Notes under the pieces: generated by a model
What the model was told of the DNA's origin: nothing
The model's input: only the letters and a program-made list of their open reading frames with translations
The model's database searches: none
Assembly: GCA_001683735.1 (NCBI GenBank)
Contig: LUGG01000002.1
Location: 2,356,001 to 2,420,000, forward strand
Source: Grifola frondosa
Lineage: Eukaryota; Basidiomycota; Agaricomycetes; Polyporales; Grifolaceae
Direction: 5' to 3'
DNA: 64,000 nucleotides
Shown here: one piece after another, positions 44,982-57,796 of the stretch
How positions within the stretch are numbered: the stretch's first letter is position 1
Layout: each line of letters starts with the position of its first letter
Position numbers and translations under genes: made by a program

Positions 44982-45930
44982 ATGCCTTCTGCACTCATTC
45001 TAATCGCAAACGGAACCGAGGAAATGGAATTGCAAGTCCTTCCCCCTCTGTCGCATTCCCCGTTGACTGTCCACATCGCAGCACCATCACGTACGACACG
45101 CTTGTCCGTGCAGGAGTGTCCTGCACTTCCGCCTTCGTTCTGCGGAAGATCCAACTACCTCTGAGTATGAGAGCAGCCCCCCATTTGCGAAGGGTTCACG
45201 CGGGATCAACATCCTGCCCGACACCTACTTCTCTCCTCAAGCCGCCTCTCCCGCAAGTCCCCGCGTGTCCCGGATGATTACCTGCATTGCTGAAATGGAC
45301 GTGGCCAGGACAATTTTGACCTCCTTGTGATACCTGGAGGTGCCAAAGGTGCAGAGACCATGGCCAGCAGCTCTCCCGTACAACATTTTGTAAGAGAGTA
45401 TCTCGAACGGGGCAAATTCGTTGGCATGATTTGTGCAGGTGCGCAGCAATAATGGGATGCCCATAGCATGGACTGATGTGAATGTCACCCCATAGGGAGT
45501 ATGGCTGCTTTGACTTCAGGTCTGCCCAAGCAACCTCTGACTTCACACCCCAGTGTCAGAGACTACCTCAAGGAAGGTGAGTTGATCGATAGACGGTGCG
45601 AGAGACGGCGATGGTATATCTGCTTTAAATTGTAGACTTTGAGTATTCGGAGGACCCTGTCGTGGTATCTGGCACGCTCGTAACAAGGTAAGCGTGTTTT
45701 AATTTCGGGCGATTCATTGTCTGTCGCATTGACTACTGGATTTGCTTGATTGTGCAGCCGTGGTCCAGGTAAGAAAGCTTGTACGGTTGTCAGGTTCATG
45801 ACTGCAGATTTGGTTTTTTCTAGGTACTGCGTTCCCCTTCGCCTTGACGCTCGTTGAACTCCTGTGTGGTGCGAAGAAGCGTGGAGAGGTGGCAGCGTCC
45901 ATGGTCTTCCCTCTGGGGACTTTTGCATGA
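44982..45930 (+). CDS. DJ-1 (PARK7-type) family protein of the DJ-1/PfpI superfamily
   Basis: A small redox-responsive protein or glyoxalase/deglycase-like enzyme. MPSALILIANGTEEME is the family start with its conserved Glu. A 50-nt GC-AG intron (45032-45081, donor GCAAGT) then gives FTITYDTLVRAGVSCTSAF. Later come GINILPDTYF, DLLVIPGGAKGAETM, and the nucleophile elbow GMICAG with the reactive Cys, completed across an intron. Next is ALTSGLPKQPLTSHPSVRD, then an 11-nt exon (45758-45768) within SRGPGTAFPFALTLVE. The frame slips at TT 45138-45139 before SAEDPTTSEYES; one missing T explains it. Stop TGA is 45928-45930. Confidence 0.88.
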
Positions 45931-46689
45931 GAAGCTGAACAATATGCAGGATAAGACTCTCAAATTTGAAGTGGATGTAACCTTAGCCATGTGTACTATC
46001 GTAGCGAATTCGAAACTCTTTCAATGACCGACCTATTCTGACGTCTTTGGACTTGTGCGCAATTGTAGCAAGTGTCAAGCACCACCCTTGCCGCTAACAT
46101 GCAGCCCAAAGTGGAGTCTCACGACTTCGTGCGGCCTACGTGATATGGAATTCTTTTGCGAATGTCGAGAAGCAGAAATTTCCAACTTGAAAGCTTGAAA
46201 GTCGCTGTTCATGCAGATTTGAAGTCTATCCTTCTTCGATTTGGCGCAGGCCATTGTTGTTTGTAACGTACAAAGCAAGAGACACAGACGGATGTAGACG
46301 TGGAAGCCCAAACCAGGGAGTGCATAACGTATACAGTTTCGGGGAACATGCTTGTCGTTGTAAGTCCGGTAGAGCTGGAAGACAGAGGTAGGATAGATAC
46401 ACGTGATATAATATAATCATCACGAGAGAGAAAACATTAGACTGGACATGGGAGAGTACTGGGCTGGGAGATGGGGTTGTGATGAGGAGATGACGGGGTG
46501 TAGACAGGCGAACGAAAACAATAAACACGATGCGGGGGTATGCAGTAGATGCGTTTTGATGCTGTCCGGAACAAGGGGATTGTGCAGAAGACCAGAGAAC
46601 ACGGGAACGAACGGATGGCAGAGGGAACGTAGGAGTGTCGTCATGGGTGCGTCGTGAGTCGCGGATATGGTCGCCTCGTCTCGCGTCTC
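45931..46689. other. convergent intergenic region, nothing recognised
   Basis: About 760 bp between the DJ-1 stop and the cyclin stop. No supported ORF, repeat or RNA gene. It should carry both 3' ends. Confidence 0.4.
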
Positions 46690-48763
46690 TCATTGTTCGA
46701 AATACTCGCCAACGTCCGCTAAATCTTGTTGCGCCAGCGCCTCCTCTCTCGCCAGAGCTTCCCGAATCAAAGCCTTGAGGGCAGGTAGCTCGTCAGGCAG
46801 AGATACGTGTCTCACGTTGCCCCAATGCTCAACGGCCCACTCTCTGACGAAGACGCTAGCCTATGGGCGTGCGCATCGCTGTGAGTGATTGACGTGTATA
46901 AGAATTTCATAACACACCTTAAAAAACTTCCGCGCCGCGTATTTCTTTTCAAAGCAGGGGTCTGTACCGGCTTGAGAAGGTAGTTTAGCATGAGGTTCGC
47001 GGTGGGAACGAGCGCGCTCTCGGGGTATGAAGAGTAGTGCGCCAAATTTGGTGTCTATGAACCATCAATGATCTATAAGAGAGCCTCAAAAGGAAGCAGA
47101 CTAACCCAATCAGGGAAGCCTAGTATAATACGCGCAAGCCACACGGCAGCCGCAGCCAAAAGAGATGGCGGTGCAGCGACAAGGCGCCATTCCACGCACT
47201 GTAGCTCTAGCAGAAATTTCGCGACCGTACGGACCTGCACGTTGTAGTCATCGGCTTTGCTGATGCGACGAAGAAAGTGCATGGGATTCGGATAGTTGAC
47301 ATTCCAGCCAATTGTTTTAAGCACATAGCGTTCGGCTTGAAGAATATCGTTTTCATCGTACGACGCCTCGGCGCAGTAGATGAAGTTGGACGCGCTTGGA
47401 GCAACGATCTCCTCCACCTTCGCAGCGATGAACAGGCACGTGATCCCGACAAGCTGGAGTTTCACAAGTGAGACGACACGCGCGGAGAGAAAACGATCGA
47501 CAAGATTGATGCAGAGGAAGAGCGTCTCAGGCAAGAGACGGAATCGCGAGTGGACTTGTATTAGCCAATCATTCAAGATTCCTCGCATTTTCCAAGTCAG
47601 ATCTTTCTGATTGTCCATGTAGTTCGGATTCGGCATCGTAGTTTGCTAGACTATCCATTAGCCAATATACAAGCAATCAGAATCGAAGCGCAAGAGACAA
47701 ACCTCGACCTCCTTCAAATACTCGAAGATGTCCGTGACGTATTCGCTAACCATGAGCGGATCGTCTGCGTCATCGGCATCAAGGTCATCCCATTCGTCCC
47801 CGTTCGGGTCGGCCTCTATTTCTTCCGAGGGAATGACAGCGTGTTCGACCTCTGCCTCGTGCAAGGCCTCCACGTCAGGAGCGTCTGACGACGTACGCCG
47901 TTTCTTGAACGCGCGTTCGGCCTCGGCGTCGACCTCCTCGTATCTAGCAACATTGCGGGTATGTGCACGTCTAGGTATCCGAGGATGATCTGTACTATGT
48001 CTACTCGCGGCGGCCTCTCGTGCGGCGACAAATCGACGAGGCGAAGGGACCGATGCAACAGGAGGGTGTGGATCGACTGACATGAGATTATCGGGTGCGG
48101 GTTCTTCCTTCACTGCTTCCAGTCGACGGTGACGCTGAGTTCGGGAAGGCTCTGGCTCTGGCTGTGGAGGTGGGTGCGGCTGCTGTAACTGAACTGCCGC
48201 AGTGGTGCTCCTTGTCCGCCTAGTAGTAGTAGCTGCCGCGGTAGTGGTTGTGGCCGTCGTCGTCGTCGTCGTCGCCGCCGTGCCCGCTACCGTTCGCAGA
48301 GGCTTACGGACCGTCGTGGTCATGGTCGTGGTCGCAGTCTTCTTCAGGATAACACCTTCGAACTTCTGCTTAAATCTCCTTCACCCGTTCATTCTCCTTT
48401 AACGGGATAGGACCAGTGTTCACGAGCCTGGCTTTATTCTCCGATGGTTTAGCAACCTCACCCAATGCCTCGCGTTTCCGCTTGCCCTGAGCAGCAGGGT
48501 CGACGCGTACAGTTTTCGCTCTTGTGGCCGCGGTCGACGCGGTCGCGCGAGCGATACCCGATGGCTTGACATCTACGGGAGCGACAGAAGAAGAAGAGGG
48601 CTTCGCGCGTGTTGTGCGTCCTACAGCACGAGCTGTCGCGTTCTCCTTGTCCCTTAGCACAGTGGTACGGGTGGCCCGCGTCACACGGCGTGTCTGAAGA
48701 ACGATGTGTAAGGTATCCTATAGATTTTACGGACAAAATACGCACGGGGATGTTTGAATTCAT
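46690..48763 (-). CDS. mitotic (B-type) cyclin
   Basis: The regulatory subunit of the mitotic Cdk1 kinase. The first exon is only 18 nt (48746-48763, MNSNIP) and joins TRRVTRATRTTVLRDKENA, which contains a KEN box for APC/C-driven destruction. The disordered N-terminus has a poly-Thr tract from a GTC/GTT repeat. Cyclin box 1 follows: MRGILNDWLIQVHSRFRLL, CINLVDRFLS, LFIAAKVEEI, ERYVLKTIGWNVNYPNPMHFLRR. Cyclin box 2 continues to a C-terminus ending FEQ at TGA 46690-46692. An extra A/T at 48372-48374 puts KQKFEGVILKKT out of frame with the preceding ERVKEI. CLB-type assignment rests on the box sequence. Confidence 0.9.
48196..48310. repeat. GTC/GTT-rich coding microsatellite
   Basis: A stretch of GTAGTAGTAG, GTCGTCGTCGTC and GTGGTT units on the plus strand. 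It is read on the minus strand as a Thr/Ala-rich run in the cyclin N-terminus. Its length is likely to vary between strains. Confidence 0.6.
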
Positions 48764-49031
48764 ATCAAGAAACCGAAGATGTCAGGACGGCAGATTGTGA
48801 TATGATAATGGGAGACGCAGTGTTGGTGTTGAACGCAGGAAGCCCGTCGCCGTCCACTTCTCGTTTTGTTCAACAGCAGCCACAAATACGACAAAATAAC
48901 ACGCGGTGCTCGTCGCGTCCTTCACGTGACCCGCGCCAGATTTCGCGTCGGCTACAGCACGGTGGTCCGTGTCGTCAGTGTTGTGTACAGTCTTCCTTCA
49001 ACTCTACTCCACATAGCCTTTGCTCTGGCTC

Positions 49032-52000
49032 ATGCGGCTGTGGACATCCTGTCCGCTGCGCACAAAATATCTTCAATACCCTCACCGCTACTTCTCAACC
49101 TCCAAACCATTATATCAAAATGCGTACTCGGATACCTTATTGCTGCCTAAAACAAGATTTCCTCTAGTTCACGACCCATCTAAGGATGAGACTATTCGTA
49201 GGAAGACTACCGAAGAGCTTTACAGGTGGCAGGTCAGAATGATATCATCCTACATCTGTCTGAACTCACATGATGCGCCAAGTAGTGGAAGAATGCCACA
49301 GGACCGCTCTTTGTCCTGCATGACGGGCCCCGTACCGCTAATGGAGATCTGCATATGGGTACGTTACTTCTGGTCCAAAATGAGCTCTCTTGATCGGCGG
49401 CGAAGAGCTTAAGTCTTGCATGAGCCATTGAGTCGTTGATTGTTTTGTTACAGGACATGCCTTGAACAAGATTCTGAAGGCTATCACTCGCTATCACGTA
49501 CTACTAGGTCATCGCGTGCAGTATGTTGTTTTTTTCCGTTCTGTCTTGATGTTCGTTCAGTCCCATTCCATACAGCTACGTGCCCGGATGGGATTGCCAC
49601 GGACTGCCTATAGAAATAAGGTTTTGAAAAATCTTGGTGTATGTTTTGCACTCGCGCTGATAGCTGTTCTTACTAATAACCTCAAAGAAAGACGTACACG
49701 ATCTGTCACCTAATGTTATCCGCGCGGAGGCGGAAGCATTCGCCAAGAGCGAAGTTCAATCACAACTAGAACAGTTTCGCGAATACGGGATAATGGCTGA
49801 CTGGAGCCAGGAATCCACCTATCGTACCTTAGGTCCGTCCATACTCTCCTTTCGGATGTTGGAGACTGATAGCCCGTTTAGATCCCGATTATGAGATAAG
49901 ACAGCTACGTATATTCCAGAAGATGGTGCAAAATGGTATCGTCCACTTATTATCGGAACTTGGATTGGTTACTAAGATTTATTCGGTGTAGGTCTGATAT
50001 ATCGGAATTACCGCCCTGTTCACTATTCTCCCTCTTCGCAAACTGCACTTGCCGAGGCCGAATTGACTTATGAGGATCATCATATTTCACATTCCGTCTA
50101 CGTTGATTTCCGTCTGGATCTTGACAGCCCTGGCATGAGTCCTGTATTACGCACACTAGTAGGGGGCCACAAGGGTGTAAATTTGCTGGTATGGACAACA
50201 ACTCCATGGACGCTCACTGCCAATATGGTGAAGTATTTTCCTTGTAATGTGCTAGGACGCTCCTAACTCGATCTCACAGGCAATCGCTGTGAATCCCGAG
50301 ATGGTATACAAAATAGTAGCCGCCAGCAGTGACGCTTCCGCTCAACTGACCGTCTATGCTTCGGAGAGGCAAGAGGCCCTCGCAAAGCTTCCCGAGTTAC
50401 TTTCGTCATCTGTGCTAATTGGCGAGATTTCCGGTTAGTGTTACTTCGTATCTTATGTATATCTAGCTTACTTTTTTGTTTCAAGGTTCCGAGCTTGTTG
50501 GCGCATCATATAGGCCAATTTTCTCGTCGCTGTTTTCTGCCGCGGATGTTCCTGCATCCTTACCCATCATTGCTTCCTCCCATGTGACACCAGATTCTGG
50601 TACCGGACTTGTGCACACTGCTCCTGCTCATGGTGCGGAGGATTATGCGGTAATGCGTTCTCTTGGTCTTCTCTCGACTTCAGTCACTGCACAGAATTTG
50701 GTCTGCCATGTTAACGAACTGGGACTATTCACGGATGACGTCGCGGAAGTCGTTGGCCATAAAGCTGCCGGGGCACTTGTTGGCAAAGAGGTACTGGGCG
50801 ATGGTGGAAAAGCAATCGTAAACCTGCTCAAGGAGATTGAGGCACTCCGGAAGGTGCAGCGAATCAAACACCGGTACCCGTACGATTGGAAAACGGATAA
50901 GCCTGTTATTGTCCTGTGCGGTGTTGCATCTTCCTTACTGCTCTGTGGTTTTCTCATACATCTTCACGATCATCAGTGCGACTTCTCAATGGTTCACGAA
51001 TCTGGACAATATCAAGGACAATGCGATCGCGGCCCTCCAGGACGTAGCTTTCTATCCCGCCGCTTGTCTGCAATCTTCACGTTATGCACATTCCTTTCAC
51101 TGACCTGGTTGTTGTTAGCACGAAATCGCCTTGAAGCATTCATCCGCAATCGCTCGGAATGGTGTATCTCGCGGCAGCGCGTGTGGGGTGTGCCCATCCC
51201 AGCTCTGTACCATATCCCTTCGGGCCGTGCAGTGCTCAATTCGGACAGCCTCACGCACATTATGGCTGTGCTTGAGGAGAAAGGCACATCGTACTGGTGG
51301 GACGGTCCAGTTGAGGAGTTTGTGCCCCCTTCTTTACGTGACGGCATGGACATTGCAACAGTTGCCGAGAATTGGCGGAAGGGCACAGACACCATGGATG
51401 TTTGGTTTGACAGTGGCACTTCATGGTCAATGCTGGACAACTTGTACAAAGGGAATAGGGAAGCAGGGACGGCCCGCCACTTTGGTGCAGATGTTTGTTT
51501 GGAGGGATCTGACCAGCATCGTGGTTGGTTTCAAAGCCAGCTACTTACTGCTATTGGTTCGGCGACTTCTGACGAGAGGAAGCGTACAAGTCCGTACGGT
51601 GCGTTGATCACCCACGGGATGGTGCTCGATGAGAAGGGTATGAAGATGAGCAAATCGCTGGGGAATATCCTCAGTCCTAAGCTGGTCATTAACGGTGGCG
51701 AGGTGTGTACTGGGTTTAGTGCGGACGTTCTTCGACTATGGGCGGCGACCGTCGACATAAGCAATGACGTATCCATTGGTCCTAAAATACTCAAACAACG
51801 CGAAGAATCCCTCCGGAAGATACGTAATGTTGCACGTTTCATTTTGGGGAATCTCCGCGATCGGTCAGTTATGGACAAGGCAAGGTGGATCGAACGGACT
51901 TCGGTTTGGTGAGTGTGATTTAGTATTCGCGTCGAGTCGCGTATCTTGACCGCTTCAACAGGCCGAACGCTTCATGATGCATGAGCTGTACAAGTTAGAA

Positions 52001-53060
52001 GATACTGCGCGCAAAGGCTATGATACTTATAACTTCCCTCAAGGTGATGATATCTGGATGCGGAGAGACAGTCTACTTACCGTCTTTCAGTCATCAATGC
52101 GCTGCTCTACTTCGCAAGTGTCAGACTCTCATCCTTGTATCTGGATTTCAACAAGGACTGCCTTTATGCAAATGCCGTTGATAGCTTACAGCGGAGGAGA
52201 ACTTTGACGGTTCTTGAGCAGGTCGACATTCTCTCATTAATCTGCCGATACGTAGCTAAACATCTTTCAGATTTTGCACACAATGACGCGCATCATGGCA
52301 CCCATCCTGCCTTATCTCGCAGAAGATATCCACGCAACTTTAACATCTGATCATGATAAGGCAAACGTACCCTCGGTATTTACCAGAACATGGACACCTT
52401 TGGTGTGTATTCTTACATTTCTGAGTTCTGCGGTGCTGATGGTCTCATAGAGTTCCGATTGGATAGATCCGGGAGCTGAGCGCGACATGACTGCGTTGCT
52501 TCTTCTGCGCTCCAAAGTGCTGGGTATGCTGGAGCAGGCCCGCCAAGACAAGTACGTCAGCTTATTGCATCTTGCGTGAGTTAGCTAATCTGTTCACATT
52601 TCACAGAAAGCTGAAGAGTTCTTTGGAAGCAGAGGTGATACTGATTCTGCCGGAGTCTGATCAGCGAGCAAATTCGACCTTCATTGACTTGCTACAACGC
52701 GAAGGTGAGTAATACAATGCCGTAGGAAGATGTAATATGTGCTCATTTCGGAAACCCCCAGAGGATTTTCTCGAAACCTTGTTCATTGTCTCTGATGCAT
52801 ACATCACCGACGAGGGCTCCTTGGGGGCTTCGTCAGCAGAATGGTTATATACCGAAACCTACCAACCTAGTGGTGAGCCTTCTGCTGTTCTCTTCCTGTT
52901 GTATACTGTGCTAAGACAGTTCATTATAGCGGGTGCTCAGGAGATCGGCATTCAGATTACTTCGGCCACTCAAACTAAATGTCCTCGCTGCTGGACATTT
53001 ACTTGTTATCAGGAGGACAAACTGTGTCATCGGTGTGCGCAGGTTTTACATCATACCTAG
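49032..53060 (+). CDS. ism1: mitochondrial isoleucyl-tRNA synthetase
   Basis: A class Ia synthetase charging mitochondrial tRNA-Ile. ATG 49032 opens a basic, hydroxylated presequence (MRLWTSCPLRTKYLQYPHRYFSTSK). DGPPYANGDLHMG joins HALNKILKAITRYH across an intron, placing the HIGH-type motif HMGH. The editing-domain segment includes SHVTPDSGTGLVHTAPAHG. WCISRQRVWGVPIPALY and DVWFDSGTSWSML follow, and KMSKS is at 51643-51657. The C-terminus carries the zinc ribbon CPRCWTFTCYQEDKLCHRC. TAG 53058-53060 ends it. One G seems to be missing at 51884-51885, between DRSVMDKA and DFGLAERFMMHEL. The AT-rich region begins right after its stop. Confidence 0.92.
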
Positions 53061-54339
53061 GATGATAGATTTTGGTATATTACTTAAAATAAAATATGAT
53101 GAGTTCAATACTATAAGATGAGGTTAGGATTGTATTAACATGCAAAGTTTGAGTATCTTAGAGTTGTGAAAAATCTATAAAGAAACAAGTAGAGTTTGAT
53201 TGTAACTTGACTGAATAGAAGAATTTTAGTAATCTGGCTTCCCTCAAAAAAAGGAGGAATCTATGTAATTTATCTACATGTTTGAGTCCAATCTAGTATC
53301 TATATTGAAATGGCCCACAGGACACTCTAGGAAGAACTGACTCATGGTGAAGCTGAAGACTTGAACATGTGAATGAACAACCAATGTGATATATTCAACT
53401 GACTTTCATGCTATCTCACTCTCTCTGCTGCCACACCTATGTTTCTGTGCCATCTTTGCATTACTGTCTCTCTGACCTTGATCTCCTACTTCATGTACCC
53501 ATCGGAAAATTTGAGGGCTTCCGGTTTGATCGGATAGTCTTGATCAAGAGTTGCCAGATATTTATCATTAGTTAGGTCTATATCATATCATCTTATTGCA
53601 CATTTGTGAAATTAGCTTGTCTGATAAGATTGGCATCATAATGAGATTTTCTCAATCTGAAATTATCACAGGCTGTAAGGCAGGCAGGCTGCTGCAATCT
53701 CCTTGCAAGTCTGCACCATTGTAGATTACAGTACCATTTTTATCAATTTGACATGTCATGGGTCACAGGCCTTGATTTGGTTGAATTTTTGGCATTGGTC
53801 ACAGGTCACATTGCTAGCTGTTGAATTAAATTTTCATCTCAAAAGTTTTGGTGGCTCCTGCAGAGTGAATTGCCTTAATTTTGACTGTATTTTTATGAAA
53901 ACTTGTCCAAAATTTTTAGCTGGTTACTGACATGCAGCTAAGTTACTTAATAAAAAGATTAATTAAGCAATTCAGCTCTGAGAGAAATGGACTGGTCATT
54001 AGTCAGTTAGTACGTCAGTTGTTTGGGGTAATAAACTTAATATATATTTCAGCAAATGTTGCAAGTCTTTGATCTTGAAAGACTTTGAATTTGAATTCAA
54101 GTTTATTGATTCAGATAAAGTCAATTAAGACTTTCAAGCTTTTCAGATAGATTTGGAATAAAGCAGTATATTTCAAATAGTAGATACAACAGTAAGTAAC
54201 TACTTAACTACTTTATGACAGTCAAGCTATGTACTTCAGGATGTCTCATACACCTAGAAATGACTTTCGATCATAGAAAAGCTCTCTCTCTCCCTCCAGC
54301 TGAGACATTCTTTATATACTAAATTATGTGGGAAAATCA

Positions 54340-54615
54340 GAACAATAAGGACTATTCAGTCTTCTTATTGATCATGAATAAAAAAATGGAAAACAATACA
54401 TTTAAACAATAAACATGAACAATAAAATTTTTATTACAATAAAACAATAGACCAAAGACAATAACATCAAAGAACAATACAAATTCAAACAATAAGTCAA
54501 ATTCAATACTACCAAAGAACAATAGAAATAGACAATAGATGATTTTAGTACAATGGTCTCTTCACAATAAAAGTATAAAAGTATAAATAATAAGTATGTT
54601 TATAAAAGTCCAACA
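54340..54615. repeat. ACAATA-rich degenerate repeat
   Basis: About 15 copies of ACAAT(A) at irregular spacing of 10-25 bases, with few G residues. It behaves like a decayed simple-sequence array. Confidence 0.6.
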
Positions 54616-55379
54616 ATAGCCTTCTATTATTATGCATAAGCTCAGTGTTATTGTCTTCACATATGCTGTACCTATATAGTTGATGACATAATTTTGATCA
54701 AATGTAATGGTAAATAGTGCTAGATTCTATCCCTATAAAATGGTGATATGTTTTTCATATATTCTCAGCATTTCTCTTGTCCACTTACTGATCAAATGGC
54801 TAACTTTGAGGTGCATGTACTTCTTCAGATTTTTCTCAATTATTAATTTATATATTTTTAGATTAACAATAAAAGTCCAGTTTTTGAAAATGGTAAAGTT
54901 CATACTGGCAAGATTATAGCAATTGAAGATATTGATGTAAGTCAAACTATCATTATATAATTATCATTCTTCTAATGCTTGATCTAATTTAGGGAGTACG
55001 TGTCTTTACCATTCAAGTAAATGATAAGGAAGGTACATGTGTTAAACTTTCGTGCATTCATTATTATTATTTCAAGTATTTTTAATTTTTTACTTTGCTA
55101 TAATTATAGCATGTTCAGTGTTTTTCCCACCTTTTAACTTGTACAATTTTAAGTCATATTTTCTTTGTATCATGTAAATATATATCCCTTGGGTTTTTCT
55201 TTTTGAAAATTTAAAATAATTAAAATGAAAGAAAACAAATCATACTTCAAGAACCTGAACAAATAAACTTATAAAAGAAGTGAAAAATAAACTTTCTTCC
55301 AACAAATCCTTCCTCAACATTCCAACCTGATTTGCTTGCTCCTGCCATCAAATACTTTGAGCTTTAATTTTCCTATATT

Positions 55380-57400
55380 TTCCTATGGATCAACATACAG
55401 GTATGTCAGAACATGTGTGCCCCGGGCTTGGTTGATTCGCTGAGCACAGTCCAAGTAGGCTTTCCAGGAGTCAGACTATTTTTCATGGCCTGCAATGGCT
55501 TCCTGAATGGACTGTTTGAGCTTGGTCCTTAGAAGTGCCATTAATGTTCTCTTTGTTATGTTCTGATGCAGGCGCCCATTGAAGAAACTGCTCTGCAAAT
55601 GCCTGTACCATTCCAGTATGATGTAGGTTGGTGAGTTCTGTTTGCGCTGATACGCACGCAACATCGGGCGCGTCTCCTACTCTTTTCGCAATTGCGGACA
55701 AATCGAATGCGAGCGAGCCCGCACGTCCACCTACTGCGCGCACCATCGGGATTGGCTTTCCTAATCGAGCCGAAGCCCTTCTCAGATGCCGGAGTATCCT
55801 CGCGCTGAGCACACGCGCGCTGCACGCATCTGCAATCGACCGAGCCAGACTGTCGGGACGGTCCGATCTCGCCGGATCTGCATGAGGACCGCATCATACG
55901 ACACCAGGACCTTTCAGCATCGCTCCGAAATAGGCCGATAAGCTTGGACCCGTTTCAGGTATGTCTGCATGGCCAGGGCGAGATCGTACTGGCAATCGGA
56001 TTCGCGCTGCAACCCCCGAGGCTATCGCAATCATTTCCCTTTCGAATAAGGCAAGCCTAGTAGTTCAGCCGCAGTTGCTACGTTTCGTACAAGCTCATGC
56101 ACATTTGGTCCCTCCCCTGCCTCCTCAATATATCCCAATCCGTATCCCTTCTCTCATCATATCATTACCCTCTTCTTTGCATTTTGGCTACGTTTACTTC
56201 GGGCTTCCGAGCGTCCTCCATGGTCATTTTTCACATGATTCGGACTCGGACTCGTCGATAAATACCCTGTAATTACTTTACTGAATGCAGACAAGTTTTC
56301 CCCCTCGAGTTCAGAGCTCAGTTCCAGCACTGCGACTCATCACGATTGCCTTCGCGTCGCACCCTCGTCTCACACTGCATCTACACCAAGTTATACTGTG
56401 ATTGCGTTTCACTGCGTTTCCTCACTGCGATTGAGTTTTTACACTGCGACTGCGTTTCCGAAGTACTGCGACTGCATTTCCGAGAAGCACGAGGAGTTCG
56501 TGCGAGCCTCGCCTTCGGCTTCACACCGTCGCGAATAGAGCTGAGTTATCCTTGCGTCCCCTTTGCCAAGTTCCATTCCCCATCCCTTCGTATCTACGTT
56601 CGTGTTCACACTTCGCGTTCGGAACCAAGATGAGAAGCTGTTAGGCCCACTCGCGACGTACCTCGTAACTTCCGATCTGTGCTACGACCGACTCGCATAC
56701 AAGAGAAAGTGTGTGTATGTGTGGGTTTATTATTTAGGTTTTAGTCCGGATCCCGTTCGAGTCTTATCAGCGCATCAAACTGCATATTGAACTGTCCATA
56801 CTGCTTGAGAAATTCCTTTCAGAAAGCCATCCACTCTCTGATGTCTTGTCCCATGATAAACTTATTAATGTAAGGAGACACCCAGTCCTTAGTGCCTTCT
56901 CTTAGCACCATTACCATCAATGCAATGTGATCCATCAAAACATGTCTTTCATTGTACATGAAGAACATTTTCAAAGTCCTAATCTACTGCTCCACTGACA
57001 TTTCTTTCATTGGCTTAGAAAAGGGTTTTGAAGCTGGCATTTTAGGCTTCTTAGTAGTGAAAGCCAGAGTGGTATTTGATATAGCCGGAGTCTTCATTGT
57101 AGACATAGTAGGAGGAATAGCTGGGGGCCAGGGTGTAGTTACCAGGGGAGTAATGCCAGTAGCTGTAGGTGCAGCTGCCCATGCTTCGAGACCTTGCACA
57201 TATAATATATATTCATCTATCCAGCTGGTCAGATTCTTCACCTGTTCCTCCAACTCATCGACTCAGTCCTGGAGTTGGCAGACATCTCAGTTTGAGTCTT
57301 CAATCTGTCTCTCAGATTGAGTGACTCATGCTGCTGCATTCAAAATTTCTGCTATTCGAGAGTGGCTTTCTGACACTAGATTGTCCATGCAGAGCCTTTG
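55380..57400 (-). pseudogene. Ty3/gypsy-type gag relic, interrupted by a nested element
   Basis: Reading leftward, 57400 to 56774 encodes a coiled-coil start (VDELEEQVKNLTSWIDEYI) and a capsid-like domain (FFMYNERHVLMDHIALMVMV, REGTKDWVSPYINKF, KEFLKQYGQFNMQ). The frame resumes at 55643 on the far side of a 1,122-bp insertion with QTELTNLHHTGMVQAFAEQF, then shifts and ends near 55380. Six stops interrupt it: four TGA and two TAG. This matches the spacing of retrotransposon gag proteins (W...F, EL..L...G.VQ.F...F). It has no intact pol, protease or integrase nearby. Confidence 0.7.
55648..56769. mobile_element. 1,122-bp LTR-like element nested in the gag relic
   Basis: The plus strand starts TGATACGCACGC and ends GAGTCTTATCA. 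These are TG...CA termini with a perfect 5-bp terminal inverted repeat (TGATA/TATCA). GCGC flanks it on both sides (55644-55647 and 56770-56773) as a 4-bp target duplication. Removing it plus one GCGC restores the gag reading frame across the junction (FDA|QTEL). It is GC-richer than its surroundings and contains imperfect ACTGCGACTGCGTTTC repeats near 56395-56480. A solo LTR or non-autonomous element is the best reading; no ORF is supported. Confidence 0.7.
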
Positions 57401-57796
57401 CACTTTCAGGTCTGGGTACCACTGCATCTAGGTCATTTCTAGATCAGAGATGTACTTGTTGTGGCCAAAAAAGTCTTCTCTCAGAAGTCTCCTCACGATG
57501 TCGACTATTATTGCTCTAACTCTGATGCTGGGTCTGGCAGAGGGAGGGTTCACTCCTCCGCCAGTTAAACCACAGATCAAATGATGGTCCTGGCTTATTT
57601 ATTGATTGAGAAATTATGAGGGTTGGTTGGGTTTGTGGGAGGAATGGTCAGAAGGAGAAGATTTGTGCCCATGGGGGGAGTTGCTGGAAATTGAAATTTG
57701 AACATGAATCTTAGTGTATCTTCAAAGAAAGAAGAAGAAGATTTTGAGGACAAGGAAGAGTGATACAAGGGTGATGACAGCTTGAGTAATAATCAC

